A DNA stretch of 64,000 bases from UBA1181 sp045226255 (GTDB lineage: Bacteria; Bacteroidota; Bacteroidia; Bacteroidales; Paludibacteraceae), in contig JBGVCG010000035.1 in assembly GCA_045226255.1 (NCBI GenBank), forward strand, positions 1 through 64,000. The letters are read 5' to 3'. The notes under the pieces are model-generated. The model saw nothing but the letters and a program-made list of their open reading frames with translations. It ran no database searches and was not told where the DNA came from. Position numbers and translations under genes: made by a program. Positions 18,063-27,893 of the stretch are shown here, piece after piece (position 1 is the first letter of the stretch; every line of letters starts with the position of its first letter).

Positions 18063-19370
18063 TCACTCGACCCTCATGATTTTCGCACCGATCGCATTCA
18101 GACGACCGTCAATGTCCTCATAACCACGATCGATTTGTTCGATGTTACTGATAGTGCTCGTGCCATGAGCGCTCATGGCGGCGATCAGCAGGGCGATACC
18201 CGCGCGGATATCCGGGGAGCTCATCTTCGAGGCCCTCAGCGGCGTCTCGTTCCCTAGTCCGATGACCGTGGCGCGGTGTGGGTCACACAAAATGATTTGG
18301 GCCCCCATATCAATCAGCTTATCGACGAAGAAGAGCCTGCTCTCGAACATCTTCTGATGAATCAGCACGCTTCCCTTCGCTTGGGTGGCCACCACAAGGA
18401 AGACGCTCAGCAAGTCTGGAGTCAGTCCTGGCCATGGTGCATCCGCAAATGTCATGATGGAGCCGTCGATGAACGTATCGATTGAATAATGGTCCTGCTT
18501 AGGTATGAAAATATCGTCCCCCCTACGTTCCAAGGCGATTCCGAGCCTGCGGAAACAATCAGGGATTAGTCCGAGCTGGTCGTAGCAAACATCCTTGATG
18601 GTCAATTCAGAGTGTGTCATGGCGGCCATGCCGATGAAGCTACCGATCTCGATCATATCAGGAAGGATCAGGTGGTCGCAACCCGTCAGCGATTCCACGC
18701 CCTCAATCGTCAGCAGGTTCGAGCCTATGCCAGAGATGTGGGCACCCATCTTGTTCAACATCTTGCAGAGTTGTTGGATGTAGGGTTCGCACGCCGCGTT
18801 ATAGATGGTAGTGACCCCCTTCGCGAGGACGGAGGCCATCACGATATTAGCCGTACCCGTGACGGAAGCCTCGTCGAGGAGCATATAAGCGCCCGCGAGT
18901 TGTTCCGCAGAGACGCAATACAGTTTGCGGTCGTCATCATATTCGAAGTCGGCACCGAGTTTCTGAATGCCAAGGAAGTGCGTATCAAGGCGTCGTCTAC
19001 CAATCTTGTCGCCCCCCGGTTTAGGAATGATGGCCTTTCCGAAGCGAGAGACCAGCGGACCCGCCAGCATAACGGAGCCACGAAGGGCGGCACACTTCTT
19101 GTAGAAATCGGCCGTTTCCATATAATCCAGATTGACATTATCCGCTTGGAAAGAATAACAACCCTTCTTAATGAGGTTGACCTTCACACCCATATCCTTC
19201 AGCAGGGATATCAAATTATTCACGTCCAAGATGTCCGGTATGTTGGAAATCGTCACTTTCCCCGAAGTGAGCAAAATGGCACAGATAACCTCCAACGCCT
19301 CGTTCTTGGCACCTTGCGGGATGATTTCGCCGCACAAGGGATGACCGCCTTCAATCAAAAATTTCGCCAT
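18063..19370 (-). CDS. murA: UDP-N-acetylglucosamine 1-carboxyvinyltransferase, Asp-type active site
   Basis: A 435-residue EPSP-synthase-fold enzyme that transfers enolpyruvate from PEP to UDP-GlcNAc, the first committed step of peptidoglycan synthesis. The start QGAKNEAL holds the conserved Lys22-Asn23. The catalytic-loop motif reads KPGGDKIGRRRLD, so residue 121 is Asp where E. coli has Cys115, the residue alkylated by fosfomycin. Asp at this site is known from naturally fosfomycin-insensitive MurA enzymes such as those of mycobacteria and Chlamydia, and as I recall is also usual in Bacteroidales. It follows the DUF4290 gene by 23 bases, so the two are likely co-transcribed. Confidence 0.95.
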   Translation of the reverse strand: MAKFLIEGGHPLCGEIIPQGAKNEALEVICAILLTSGKVTISNIPDILDVNNLISLLKDMGVKVNLIKKGCYSFQADNVNLDYMETADFYKKCAALRGSVMLAGPLVSRFGKAIIPKPGGDKIGRRRLDTHFLGIQKLGADFEYDDDRKLYCVSAEQLAGAYMLLDEASVTGTANIVMASVLAKGVTTIYNAACEPYIQQLCKMLNKMGAHISGIGSNLLTIEGVESLTGCDHLILPDMIEIGSFIGMAAMTHSELTIKDVCYDQLGLIPDCFRRLGIALERRGDDIFIPKQDHYSIDTFIDGSIMTFADAPWPGLTPDLLSVFLVVATQAKGSVLIHQKMFESRLFFVDKLIDMGAQIILCDPHRATVIGLGNETPLRASKMSSPDIRAGIALLIAAMSAHGTSTISNIEQIDRGYEDIDGRLNAIGAKIMRVE

Positions 19371-19393
19371 AGCAAGCCACTTTTAGACATTGG

Positions 19394-19993
19394 TCATTTT
19401 TTCTTTTTCTTCTTAGAGGACGCCTGGGTTTGGGAAGCCAGCAAGTCCTTACAATCCTCCAACACAATATCATCAGAGGAGAGGCGGATATCCCCCTTTG
19501 AGAGGTTCCGCAAATCATCGAATATTTTTTGGTCCGCCACACCATCCTTGTTATAGAGGATGTAGCATTTCTTCATATAGTTGGCGATGTAGATGGAGAG
19601 TTCCGTTTTCTCCTCAGGGTCAGTCAGTTCAGACGCCTTGTCGATCATACCCTGAACCAATTTCCCGTAATGTCTGAAACGAATATTGCGAGGGGAAGAA
19701 TATGGAACCCTGTCCGGGCATATATTGAGTGTCTCCTTTTTCACCACTTCATAAGGGTAGTCGATGTCCAGCTTAAAATCGGACATAATCGCAAGATGGT
19801 CCCACAACAAATGCTTAAACTCCGACAGATCTCTCAGTTGGGGGAAAAGATTTCCCATCGTGGCGACGATGGAATAGGCACAATTCGTGCGCTCCTCACG
19901 GTCTTCTATCGTCAAACAATAATCCACCATGCTCTGTATGTTCCTGCCATATTCGGGCAGCGCAAGGCGTTTCATTTTGGTGTTATATATCAT
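19394..19993 (-). CDS. DUF4290 family protein upstream of murA
   Basis: A 199-residue, mainly helical, soluble protein with no signal peptide. Motifs such as ALPEYGRNIQ, MVDYCLTIEDREERTNCA and LLWDHLAIMSDFKLDIDYPY match DUF4290, a Bacteroidota-restricted family that commonly sits directly before murA. It ends in a run of lysines. The function is unknown; conserved linkage to murA suggests a role in peptidoglycan precursor synthesis or its control. It has its own promoter element at 20077-20084. The leader before the ATG contains two short inverted repeats. Confidence 0.85.
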   Translation of the reverse strand: MIYNTKMKRLALPEYGRNIQSMVDYCLTIEDREERTNCAYSIVATMGNLFPQLRDLSEFKHLLWDHLAIMSDFKLDIDYPYEVVKKETLNICPDRVPYSSPRNIRFRHYGKLVQGMIDKASELTDPEEKTELSIYIANYMKKCYILYNKDGVADQKIFDDLRNLSKGDIRLSSDDIVLEDCKDLLASQTQASSKKKKKK

Positions 19994-20076
19994 ACTTAAT
20001 AAATCATTACATCCATTTTACACTGATATGAAACCGAAACTTCGGCCTCATCGGTCGAGGAGACGACCAATCCATG

Positions 20077-20084
20077 CAAAGGTA
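20077..20084 (-). promoter_or_regulatory. -7 element of the DUF4290-murA operon
   Basis: Reads TACCTTTG on the minus strand, 84 bases before the ATG at 19993. Between them lie two short inverted repeats, CCGAA/TTCGG (20036-20047) and CCTC/GAGG (20046-20060), so the leader may be structured. Confidence 0.55.
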
Positions 20085-20146
20085 CAATTTTTTTATTAAT
20101 AGAGGAATTTTTCAGGCAATATTAAAATTATTAGGGCCGTTTTTAT

Positions 20147-20154
20147 TAACTTTG
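20147..20154 (+). promoter_or_regulatory. -7 element of the apbE-hybrid regulator-terC cluster
   Basis: TAACTTTG matches TAnnTTTG, 27 bases before the ATG at 20182. It is divergent from the DUF4290-murA promoter. Confidence 0.55.
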
Positions 20155-20181
20155 TAGGAGATAAAACAAAAGAGACAAACG

Positions 20182-21231
20182 ATGATCCATAAGAAGGGGA
20201 AGATAATAATAGGGGTGGTCACAGTAAGTGTTTTAGCGGTCTTACTGGGACTATTTTTTCTACGTAAAAACGCCAGATTGGCAAATCAGCATTTCAAGGG
20301 AGAGGCGCTTGGCACCTACTTCAGCATAAAATGCTCCGTGGATAGCGTGCCGATCGATCCGAAAGATCTAATGGCATGCCTCAACAACTTCGAGCACTCC
20401 CTATCCACTTTTGACGAGCAATCCATCATCTCACGCATCAACAACAACGAACCATATGTGGACCTCGACTCCCTATTCCTCAACGTCTTCAACCGAGGGT
20501 TGGAGATCTCCAGACTGACGGACGGCGCATTCGACATGACCGTAGCCCCGCTCGTGAACCTCTGGGGCTTCGGATTCAAGAAGGGCGAGGAGGTGAGCGA
20601 TAAGCATGTCCAAGAGATCCTCCGACACGTGGGCTATCAGAAAGTGAGACTGATGAATGGCTACGTCGAGAAGTCCGACAAAAAGGTCATGCTGGACGCC
20701 TCCGCAATCGCCAAAGGGTATGCCTGCGACGTCGTGGCTCAGTTCCTCCATTCCAAAGGTTGCAAGAACTACATGGTGGAGATCGGAGGAGAGATCGTGA
20801 CCCACGGCGTCAACGTGAAGGGCGAGCCATGGTGCATCGGCATCACCCAACCGACGGAGGACAACAGCGTGGACAATCCTACGTTCCAAGCGAAAGTGGT
20901 CTTGGGTGACATCGGCACCGCCACCTCAGGCAACTACCGCCAATTCTATTACAAGGACGGCAAACGTTACTCGCACACCATCGACCCGCACACGGGATAC
21001 CCTGTAGAACATAACCTACTGAGTGCCACCGTGTTCGCATCTGATTGTATGACAGCAGACGCACTCGCCACCGCCTTCATGGTGATGGGCCTCGACAAGG
21101 CTTGCGAATTCGTCGAGCAACAGGTTCTGCCCGTCACTGCCTACTTCATCTATACAGACCAGGATGACCATATACGGACAAAGGCTGTTGGACCGAACAA
21201 AGACCAAATCAATCTTACTGAAATGCAATAG
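20182..21231 (+). CDS. apbE: FAD:protein FMN transferase (ApbE)
   Basis: A 349-residue ApbE-family enzyme with an N-terminal membrane anchor (about residues 8-28) without a lipobox Cys, so a periplasm-facing membrane protein. Family motifs are present: GEALGTYFSIK near residue 41, GAFDMTVAPLVNLWGFG (about 115-131), DASAIAKGYACD (about 173-184), and the Mg-binding region SDCMTADALATAF near residues 286-298. The enzyme covalently attaches FMN to Thr/Ser of flavoproteins such as the NqrC/RnfG subunits. No such target gene is in the window. It is followed after six bases by the hybrid regulator gene, an unusual partner. Confidence 0.93.
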   Translation: MIHKKGKIIIGVVTVSVLAVLLGLFFLRKNARLANQHFKGEALGTYFSIKCSVDSVPIDPKDLMACLNNFEHSLSTFDEQSIISRINNNEPYVDLDSLFLNVFNRGLEISRLTDGAFDMTVAPLVNLWGFGFKKGEEVSDKHVQEILRHVGYQKVRLMNGYVEKSDKKVMLDASAIAKGYACDVVAQFLHSKGCKNYMVEIGGEIVTHGVNVKGEPWCIGITQPTEDNSVDNPTFQAKVVLGDIGTATSGNYRQFYYKDGKRYSHTIDPHTGYPVEHNLLSATVFASDCMTADALATAFMVMGLDKACEFVEQQVLPVTAYFIYTDQDDHIRTKAVGPNKDQINLTEMQ

Positions 21232-21237
21232 TATACC

Positions 21238-24200
21238 ATGCGTAAAAGAGCCTTTCTGACGATAACGATTCTTTTTCTTGCCCACCTAATCGGGTATGGG
21301 CAAATGGGCATACGCATCTCTAACTACACAACGGAAGCGGGTCTTTCCCAAAACAATGTCACCAGCCTCCTCAAGGAGGAATCCGGATTCATCTGGGCAA
21401 CCACCTTGGACGGTCTCAGCCGATTCGACGGCTACGATTTCAAGAACTTCAAGGCGAACTCCAAGGAACTCTCCAGAAGCATCAGCAACCAATTCATAGA
21501 CATCAAGCAAGACCAATTCCGCCATCTTTGGCTCCTCAACGACATCGGACAAGTCTTACGATTCGACCCTCAAAAGGAGACCTTCTCCCTCTACCCTTCC
21601 GCCGACAGCAACAGGGGTGACAACTACTTCTCCGCCTCTGAGATTATCCAACTATCCCCTGCCGAATTGTGGGTACTCAGTTCGAACGAGAACGGTGCGC
21701 TACAGATCATGATGGATTCCACCGGAGACGCGCATCTCATCCACGTGGGAAGAGAAACCGAAGAGGATCAAGGGACTAAGGTCAACAACGTATTCATGGA
21801 AAGGAACGGACAAAAATGGTTGCTGACGAAACAAGGAGCCGCCACCATCACCCAACAAGACTCGTCCATCCTCCTAAACCCTATTCCCCTATCCGATACT
21901 CTTTCCGCCTTCCAAATGATAGAGACGGACCAAGAACTGCTCATCGCCGCCTCTCAAGGGAAAGTGATTTTATACGACAAGACTAAGAAAAGATTCTCCA
22001 CCATCGCAATAGGGAACCCGAACGAGGAGATCATCCATATTTTCCTGCTCGACGACACGCATTTCTGCACGATCAGCAACAGCCTCAACATACAAGTGAC
22101 AGACTTGACTAGCTGGAATGTCAAAGGAAGACAAACGATGGAAGGCTCTATCGAGAAGATTTGGCAAGACGACAAAAGAAATGTTTACGCCAAACTGAGA
22201 AGCCAAAACATTGTTTACGAAATCAATGCCCAATCGCTGACCATACAAGAGAAATCTGCCAACTCGCTGACGATCTCCTCGGCCCTATCTGACACGATGG
22301 GGGTATCCTGGGCCGCCGAACCCAATGCAGGAATCAGGAAAACCGTGAACTTCGACAATCCATTAGGACTGAGCGCTGATATGTCCACTTCCCACACGAA
22401 CGTGTTCTGTGAGGCGAGAGCCCTATTTGAGGACGATTCCAGAAGGCTATGGATGGCCACGGAGGATGGTGCGCTACGACTCTACGACACAGAGGACAAA
22501 CTCATCGGATTCGTCAATGGGAAAGGCGAGGTGGGCACGAATAAAACTCACTTCGGCAATATATCCGTCATCTACCAAGGACGGACTGGAAAGATTTGGA
22601 TTTCAACAGATAAGGCGCTCCTCGAAATCACGGAGCAAAGCAAAAACAGATTCTCCATCAGGAAGTGCCAAGCGACGGAACCTGGCTTCCAACCATTGTC
22701 CAACGACTTCAACAGCATATTGGAAGACAACAAAGGGCATCTATGGCTAGCCTCCCCAGACGGAGGGTTACACCTCCTCCTGCAAACGGAGAACAATTAC
22801 CGCTTCATCCACAAAGAGAACCAGTTCAAGTTCAACTATCCTCCTACCGTGGAAAAATCGCACTCTCTCATGGAAGATAAGAACGGCAACATATGGCTAG
22901 GATCCAGCGAAGGTCTCACCATTTTCTCCTCTGACTTCGACAAGCCAGAAGAGATACGATTCCTCTTCTACAACACGGAGAACACCAATCTGTCCAACAG
23001 TTGCATCTACGACATATTCCAGAACGAGAAGGGGGATATCTGGTTGGCTTCCTTCGGAGGTGGCCTGTTCCGCATGAAAGGGGAATTCGTTCTCTTCCAA
23101 ACCCCTGAGTTTGAACCGTTCAGCAGGGGCAATAACAGGTTCCCTTCCGATCTGCTCTACAACATCTCCGACGATGCGCAAGACAACCTATGGATCCTGA
23201 CGGAGGAGTCTATCGTCAAATTCAACACGGAGACGAGCGCTTCCGAATCCTTCGGTCAAGTGCAAAACTTCCGTTGTACCGAACCATCAGGGAAACGACT
23301 GGTCAGACGGCACTCCGGCATCATATCCACCGCCACCAACGCAGGGTATTTCTCATTCAACCCGCAAGCAATCAAGCCGGCGGACTACATGCCTCCAATC
23401 GTATTCACACGATTCCTTCTCTTCAACAAGGAACCGAACATCCACGAAAAAGACGCCGTCATCCACTCCTCAGCCAACTATCTGGAGGAAATCAAACTGA
23501 AACATAACCAATCCGTCTTCTCCATCGGCTATGCCTCTCTCGACTACAGATTCCCGGAGCATATCCAATACGCCTATAAGCTGGAACCATTCGAGAAGGA
23601 ATGGAACTACGTAGGCAACCAGAGGCTCGCCACCTACACGAACCTGCCGAAGGGAGAATACACGTTCCTCGTCAAATCAACCAATAGCGAAGGCATTTGG
23701 TACGACAACATCAGGGAGATGAAGATTGTGGTGCTCCCTTCTTTCTGGGAAACGGGCTGGGCCTACCTGATCTATGCGTTGATCATCGCTCTGATCACCC
23801 TCGCCTCCGCCTCCATCTACCGTTCCAGGACAAAGATGAAGATGGAGCAAGAGATGTCAGACTCCAAACTACAGTTCTTCACGGACATCTCCCACGAACT
23901 ACGTACCCCGCTCACACTCATCAACGGTCCATTGGAGAACGTATTGGAGAACGGCTCCCTGCGTCCTGAGGACAGAGACCAGCTGGAAGTGGTAAGGACC
24001 AACACGAATAGGATGCTCAGGATGATGAACCAAATCATGGATTTCAGGAAGATTCAGAGCAACAAGATGAGACTACGGGTGGAACAGACCCGCTTGGGCG
24101 AATTCATCGCCTCCTGTAGCACCACATTCCTCAAATTGGCGGATAACCGTCAGATCACATTCACCGTCAACGACGAAACGAACGGAGCCACCTTCTGGGT

Positions 24201-25443
24201 AGACCGGGACAAGATAGACACTATCATCTTCAACCTGCTGTCGAACGCCTTCAAATTCACACCTGACGGCAAATCCGTATCCGTGCGGACCTACCTGGAT
24301 AACGGAGAAGGCGTCATCGAAGTGGCTGACAAAGGGTGCGGTATGCCGAAAGACAAACTCTCCATCATCTTCGAACGGTACACCACGCTGCAGAACTTCT
24401 CCCTCACCAAACAGAGTGGAACAGGCATCGGGCTATCCCTCGTCAAGGAAATCGTGGACCTCCACAAAGCCAGCGTATCCGTCGAGAGCGAACCCAATAT
24501 GGGCACCACCTTCTCCATCCGTCTGAAACCAGGAGTTGACCATTTCGACAACACAGTAGACATTGTCATCAATGACGAGACAAAAAAATCGGAGACACAG
24601 GAGACCCCTAAAAACAATCAAGAAAGCAATGCGCAAGAGAATCCTAAACTGCTCATCGTCGAAGACAATGAACAACTAAGGGACTTCCTACGTTCCGTAT
24701 TAGGCAAACGGTTCCAGATCGTCGAGGCGGCCAACGGAGAGCAAGGTCTCGAAGCCTCGCAAAGAGAACTTCCGGATTTCATCCTCACCGATATCATGAT
24801 GCCTGTGATGGACGGAATGGAGATGGCGAAGAAAATCCGAGCCAATGAACAAACCTCCCACATCCCTATCATCCTATTGACCGCAAAGACAGATATGCAA
24901 AGCAAAATCGAGTGTCTAAAAATAGGAGCGAACGACTACATCACCAAGCCGTTCAGCATGGCATACCTGGAAGCGAGGATAGACAACATCCTTGCCGAAA
25001 GGGAGAAGTGGCAGGAAAGATATAAAAACAACTTGATAAACAACAGGACATTCGACGTCGACACGAAAGGCGAGGACGAGACGGAAGAGACCTCGACCCA
25101 AGAGCCTCTGGCTCCGAAAGACGATGCCTTCATGCGCTCTATCGTCGAAATCATCAACAGGAACATGGACAACAGCGAATTCTCCGTGGAAGACCTGCAA
25201 GATGAACTCAAGATAGGGAAATGGAACCTCACGTCCAAGGTCAAAGCACTCGTCGGACTCACCCCTATGGAGTTCATCCGCGAGACCCGCCTATCCCACG
25301 CCGCCGACCTGATCGACAATAGCGACTACAACATGACGCAGATCACCTACATGATCGGCATGTCCGACTCCCGCTACTTCAGCCGTTGCTTCAAACAGAA
25401 ATATGGGGTTACCCCAACAGAATACAAGAACCGTAAAAAATAA
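21238..25443 (+). CDS. Hybrid two-component system regulator (sensor kinase-receiver-AraC fusion)
   Basis: A 1401-residue single-chain regulator. Order: signal peptide/anchor (1-22), a periplasmic beta-propeller sensor made of repeated two-component-propeller units (motifs such as GFIWATTLDGLSRFDGYDF and GNIWLGSSEGL), a Y_Y_Y-like domain before the membrane (about residues 750-830), one membrane helix (about 838-860), HisKA with the phospho-acceptor His886 (ISHELRTPL), HATPase_c (NLLSNAFKFTPDG, GTGIGLSLVKEIV), a receiver domain with Asp1185 (LTDIMMPVMDG), and a C-terminal AraC-type HTH. Such proteins usually control SusCD glycan loci, none of which is in the window. It is preceded by apbE and followed by terC, at six and eight bases. 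Confidence 0.95.
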   Translation: MRKRAFLTITILFLAHLIGYGQMGIRISNYTTEAGLSQNNVTSLLKEESGFIWATTLDGLSRFDGYDFKNFKANSKELSRSISNQFIDIKQDQFRHLWLLNDIGQVLRFDPQKETFSLYPSADSNRGDNYFSASEIIQLSPAELWVLSSNENGALQIMMDSTGDAHLIHVGRETEEDQGTKVNNVFMERNGQKWLLTKQGAATITQQDSSILLNPIPLSDTLSAFQMIETDQELLIAASQGKVILYDKTKKRFSTIAIGNPNEEIIHIFLLDDTHFCTISNSLNIQVTDLTSWNVKGRQTMEGSIEKIWQDDKRNVYAKLRSQNIVYEINAQSLTIQEKSANSLTISSALSDTMGVSWAAEPNAGIRKTVNFDNPLGLSADMSTSHTNVFCEARALFEDDSRRLWMATEDGALRLYDTEDKLIGFVNGKGEVGTNKTHFGNISVIYQGRTGKIWISTDKALLEITEQSKNRFSIRKCQATEPGFQPLSNDFNSILEDNKGHLWLASPDGGLHLLLQTENNYRFIHKENQFKFNYPPTVEKSHSLMEDKNGNIWLGSSEGLTIFSSDFDKPEEIRFLFYNTENTNLSNSCIYDIFQNEKGDIWLASFGGGLFRMKGEFVLFQTPEFEPFSRGNNRFPSDLLYNISDDAQDNLWILTEESIVKFNTETSASESFGQVQNFRCTEPSGKRLVRRHSGIISTATNAGYFSFNPQAIKPADYMPPIVFTRFLLFNKEPNIHEKDAVIHSSANYLEEIKLKHNQSVFSIGYASLDYRFPEHIQYAYKLEPFEKEWNYVGNQRLATYTNLPKGEYTFLVKSTNSEGIWYDNIREMKIVVLPSFWETGWAYLIYALIIALITLASASIYRSRTKMKMEQEMSDSKLQFFTDISHELRTPLTLINGPLENVLENGSLRPEDRDQLEVVRTNTNRMLRMMNQIMDFRKIQSNKMRLRVEQTRLGEFIASCSTTFLKLADNRQITFTVNDETNGATFWVDRDKIDTIIFNLLSNAFKFTPDGKSVSVRTYLDNGEGVIEVADKGCGMPKDKLSIIFERYTTLQNFSLTKQSGTGIGLSLVKEIVDLHKASVSVESEPNMGTTFSIRLKPGVDHFDNTVDIVINDETKKSETQETPKNNQESNAQENPKLLIVEDNEQLRDFLRSVLGKRFQIVEAANGEQGLEASQRELPDFILTDIMMPVMDGMEMAKKIRANEQTSHIPIILLTAKTDMQSKIECLKIGANDYITKPFSMAYLEARIDNILAEREKWQERYKNNLINNRTFDVDTKGEDETEETSTQEPLAPKDDAFMRSIVEIINRNMDNSEFSVEDLQDELKIGKWNLTSKVKALVGLTPMEFIRETRLSHAADLIDNSDYNMTQITYMIGMSDSRYFSRCFKQKYGVTPTEYKNRKK

Positions 25444-25451
25444 AATAGATT

Positions 25452-26513
25452 ATGAACGTATATGATTTTGTCTCATTCGGAGGCTTTTTGCTGATTATCT
25501 CTTTTCTACTCGCCCTAGACCTTGGCGTATTCCACAAGGATGATCATGTCGTGTCTTTCAAGGAATCCATGACGTGGACCTGCATCTGGGTATCGGTCGC
25601 CCTGCTTTTCGGCGGAGTCATCTACTTATTCGGGGAATACATCCATGGAGTGGACTCGTTCGAAAGGCTCACCGACCTCAATGCGCTACATGGGCATGGA
25701 CTGAAGATTGACCCACAGCAAGGGCTGGACTTTAACCTACATCTCTACCGCAAAGCCCTCACGCTGGAATATTTCTCGGGCTATGTGATCGAGGAGATGC
25801 TCTCCGTGGACAATATCTTCGTGATGATCATGATCTTCATGAGCTTCGGTGTCGAGAAGAAATACTACCACAGGGTGCTGTTCTGGGGTATCATCGGAGC
25901 CATCGTTCTACGATTCACCTTCATATTCCTCTGCTCCGCCCTTATCCAGCGATTTACATGGATACTCGCCGTCTTCGGTGCCCTGCTCATCTTCTCGGGT
26001 CTGAAGATGCTCGTAGGGAAAGAGGAGGAGGAGAAGATTGACACGGAGAACCACCCTATCGTCAAGTTCGCCGCCAGACATTTCAGGTTGGATAAGACAT
26101 ACAAGGGACATGACTTTTTCGTACGCAATGAGGGGAAACTCTTCATCACGACCCTTTTCCTCGTGCTTTTGGTCATCGAGTTCTCCGACATCCTCTTCGC
26201 GGTGGATTCCATCCCGGCCATCTTCTCCGTCACGAGGGATCCATACATCGTCTTCTTCTCGAACATCTTCGCCATCATGGGACTCCGTTCCCTCTTTTTC
26301 ATGCTCAGCAATGTGATGAATATGTTCTGCAGGCTAAAGACCGGTTTGGGCGTGCTGCTGTCGTTCATCGGTGTCAAGATGTTGCTCAACACATTCTTTG
26401 AAATAGAGATCGGTCCTGGCACATCCCTGTTGGTTATCTTAGGCATATTGGCGCTCAGCATCGTCGCGTCCCTGCTCTTCCCAGTGAAGGATGCGAAGAA
26501 AGTGGAAGAGTAG
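25452..26513 (+). CDS. TerC family integral membrane protein
   Basis: A 353-residue protein of the TerC/Alx family with about eight to nine membrane helices. Family motifs include LALDLGVF near residue 20, EEMLSVDNIFV in the middle and EFSDILFAVDSIPAIF in the second half, whose acidic residues are thought to take part in metal binding or transport. Family members have been linked to manganese homeostasis (Alx) and tellurite resistance (TerC), and to metal loading of secreted proteins in Bacillus. It begins eight bases after the hybrid regulator gene and is followed by a strong shared terminator. Ion specificity cannot be read from sequence. Confidence 0.92.
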   Translation: MNVYDFVSFGGFLLIISFLLALDLGVFHKDDHVVSFKESMTWTCIWVSVALLFGGVIYLFGEYIHGVDSFERLTDLNALHGHGLKIDPQQGLDFNLHLYRKALTLEYFSGYVIEEMLSVDNIFVMIMIFMSFGVEKKYYHRVLFWGIIGAIVLRFTFIFLCSALIQRFTWILAVFGALLIFSGLKMLVGKEEEEKIDTENHPIVKFAARHFRLDKTYKGHDFFVRNEGKLFITTLFLVLLVIEFSDILFAVDSIPAIFSVTRDPYIVFFSNIFAIMGLRSLFFMLSNVMNMFCRLKTGLGVLLSFIGVKMLLNTFFEIEIGPGTSLLVILGILALSIVASLLFPVKDAKKVEE

Positions 26514-26538
26514 TTTTTTAGAAATATAAAATAAAAAG

Positions 26539-26577
26539 GGAAGCCCTATTGCCGAATCATCGAGCAATAGGGCTTCC
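26539..26577. terminator. Bidirectional terminator between terC and the guanylyltransferase gene
   Basis: A 14-bp perfect stem (26539-26552 with 26564-26577) and 11-base loop. A T-rich run follows on the minus strand and a shorter one on the plus strand, fitting convergent genes. Confidence 0.9.
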
Positions 26578-26601
26578 TCCTTATTTTGTGAGGGAGATCG
26601 A

Positions 26602-27684
26602 TTATATGAACTCCTCGCCGATCTTCACCTTCGTGTCGTTCACAAACTGTCTGATATGCTGTTCATCCTCCTTCTTGCAAATCAGAAGAGCCTTATCAGC
26701 CTCAGCGACGATATAACCATCCAAGCCTTGGATAACCGCCAATTTGCCCTCAGGAAGCGCTACAACATTGTTTTTGCTATCATAGAAAAGCGTCTTGCAT
26801 TTCAGGGTAACGTTCTTTTCCGCATCCTTGTCCGAATGTTCGTACACAGAGCCCCATGTACCAAGGTCAGACCAACCGAAATTAGCCGCCAACACATGCA
26901 CGTTCTTCGCCTTCTCAAGGATGGCATAGTCAATGGAAATATTTGTACATGATTGGTATATACTATCGATGAAGGACTGTTCCTTTTCCGTTCCGTAGAA
27001 TGCCGCCCCACCCTCGAACTTACGGTTCATTTCGTTCAAGTAAAGGTCGAACGCCTCGATGATCGTGCTCACATTCCAAAGGAACATACCTGAGTTCCAG
27101 AAGAAATCGCCGCTTTCCAAGAATATTTTTGCCAACTCAATATTAGGCTTCTCGGTAAAAGTCTTCACTTTCAATATATTAGAATCAGAGGCGAGATCTG
27201 CCACCTGAATATATCCATACCCCGTTTCCGGGCGGCTAGGCTTAATACCCAAAGTCAAGATATCGTTATGGTTTGAGGTATACTCCAAGCCATTCTTTAT
27301 CGTCTGTACAAACTCATCCTCCTTCATGATCAGATGGTCGGAAGGAGAGACTACGACGTTAGCGTTAGGGTTCTCTGACTTGATTCGATGCATCGCATAG
27401 GCGATACACGGAGCTGTATTTCTACGGGCAGGCTCCAACAAGACCTGGTTCACCTGTAGGTCAGGCAATTGTTCTAAAACGAGGTCTTTATATTGATTAC
27501 TGGAAGCTATCAGTATATGCTCTTTCGGGACGATTTTCAAGAATCTATCGTAAGTCATTTGCAACAATGAACGACCCGTTCCGAAGAAGTCCAAAAATTG
27601 TTTAGGTCTGTTGTTGGTGCTAAATGGCCAGAAACGGCTGCCTACGCCACCCGCCATTATTACGCAATAGTTATTACTCATCAT
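26602..27684 (-). CDS. Mannose-1-phosphate guanylyltransferase
   Basis: A 360-residue nucleotidyltransferase that makes GDP-mannose from mannose-1-phosphate and GTP, for surface polysaccharides and fucose/rhamnose derivatives. The N-terminal signature MAGGVGSRFWPFSTNNRPKQ is the nucleotide-binding loop. Further motifs are SPSDHLIMKE (about residues 103-112) and FTEKPN (near 164). It lacks the C-terminal phosphomannose isomerase half seen in longer ManC/AlgA enzymes, so it is the short guanylyltransferase-only form. An upstream TTG extension is unlikely given the -7 element at 27711-27718. Start is either ATG 27684 or 27681. Monocistronic with its own promoter and terminator. Confidence 0.93.
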   Translation of the reverse strand: MMSNNYCVIMAGGVGSRFWPFSTNNRPKQFLDFFGTGRSLLQMTYDRFLKIVPKEHILIASSNQYKDLVLEQLPDLQVNQVLLEPARRNTAPCIAYAMHRIKSENPNANVVVSPSDHLIMKEDEFVQTIKNGLEYTSNHNDILTLGIKPSRPETGYGYIQVADLASDSNILKVKTFTEKPNIELAKIFLESGDFFWNSGMFLWNVSTIIEAFDLYLNEMNRKFEGGAAFYGTEKEQSFIDSIYQSCTNISIDYAILEKAKNVHVLAANFGWSDLGTWGSVYEHSDKDAEKNVTLKCKTLFYDSKNNVVALPEGKLAVIQGLDGYIVAEADKALLICKKEDEQHIRQFVNDTKVKIGEEFI

Positions 27685-27710
27685 ATATTTTTTTAATAGC
27701 AATTACCGCA

Positions 27711-27718
27711 CAAAATTA
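27711..27718 (-). promoter_or_regulatory. -7 element of the guanylyltransferase gene
   Basis: Reads TAATTTTG on the minus strand, about 27 bases before the ATG at 27684. The 240 bases between here and tRNA-Leu hold only this element and the tRNA promoter. Confidence 0.5.
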
Positions 27719-27893
27719 CTATTTTTCTCTAATAACTCAAGTTTTAGTAATAATTTAAATCTGATAACACAAAAAGTATGATAACTACCCGCATATTTTC
27801 TTCAAAAAAAGCCCTTCTGCCTCATTTTTTTCAAACTGATTCACAACGTTTTACCATAAATCGTTCATAAAACAACAAAAAAAACATGCAAAC

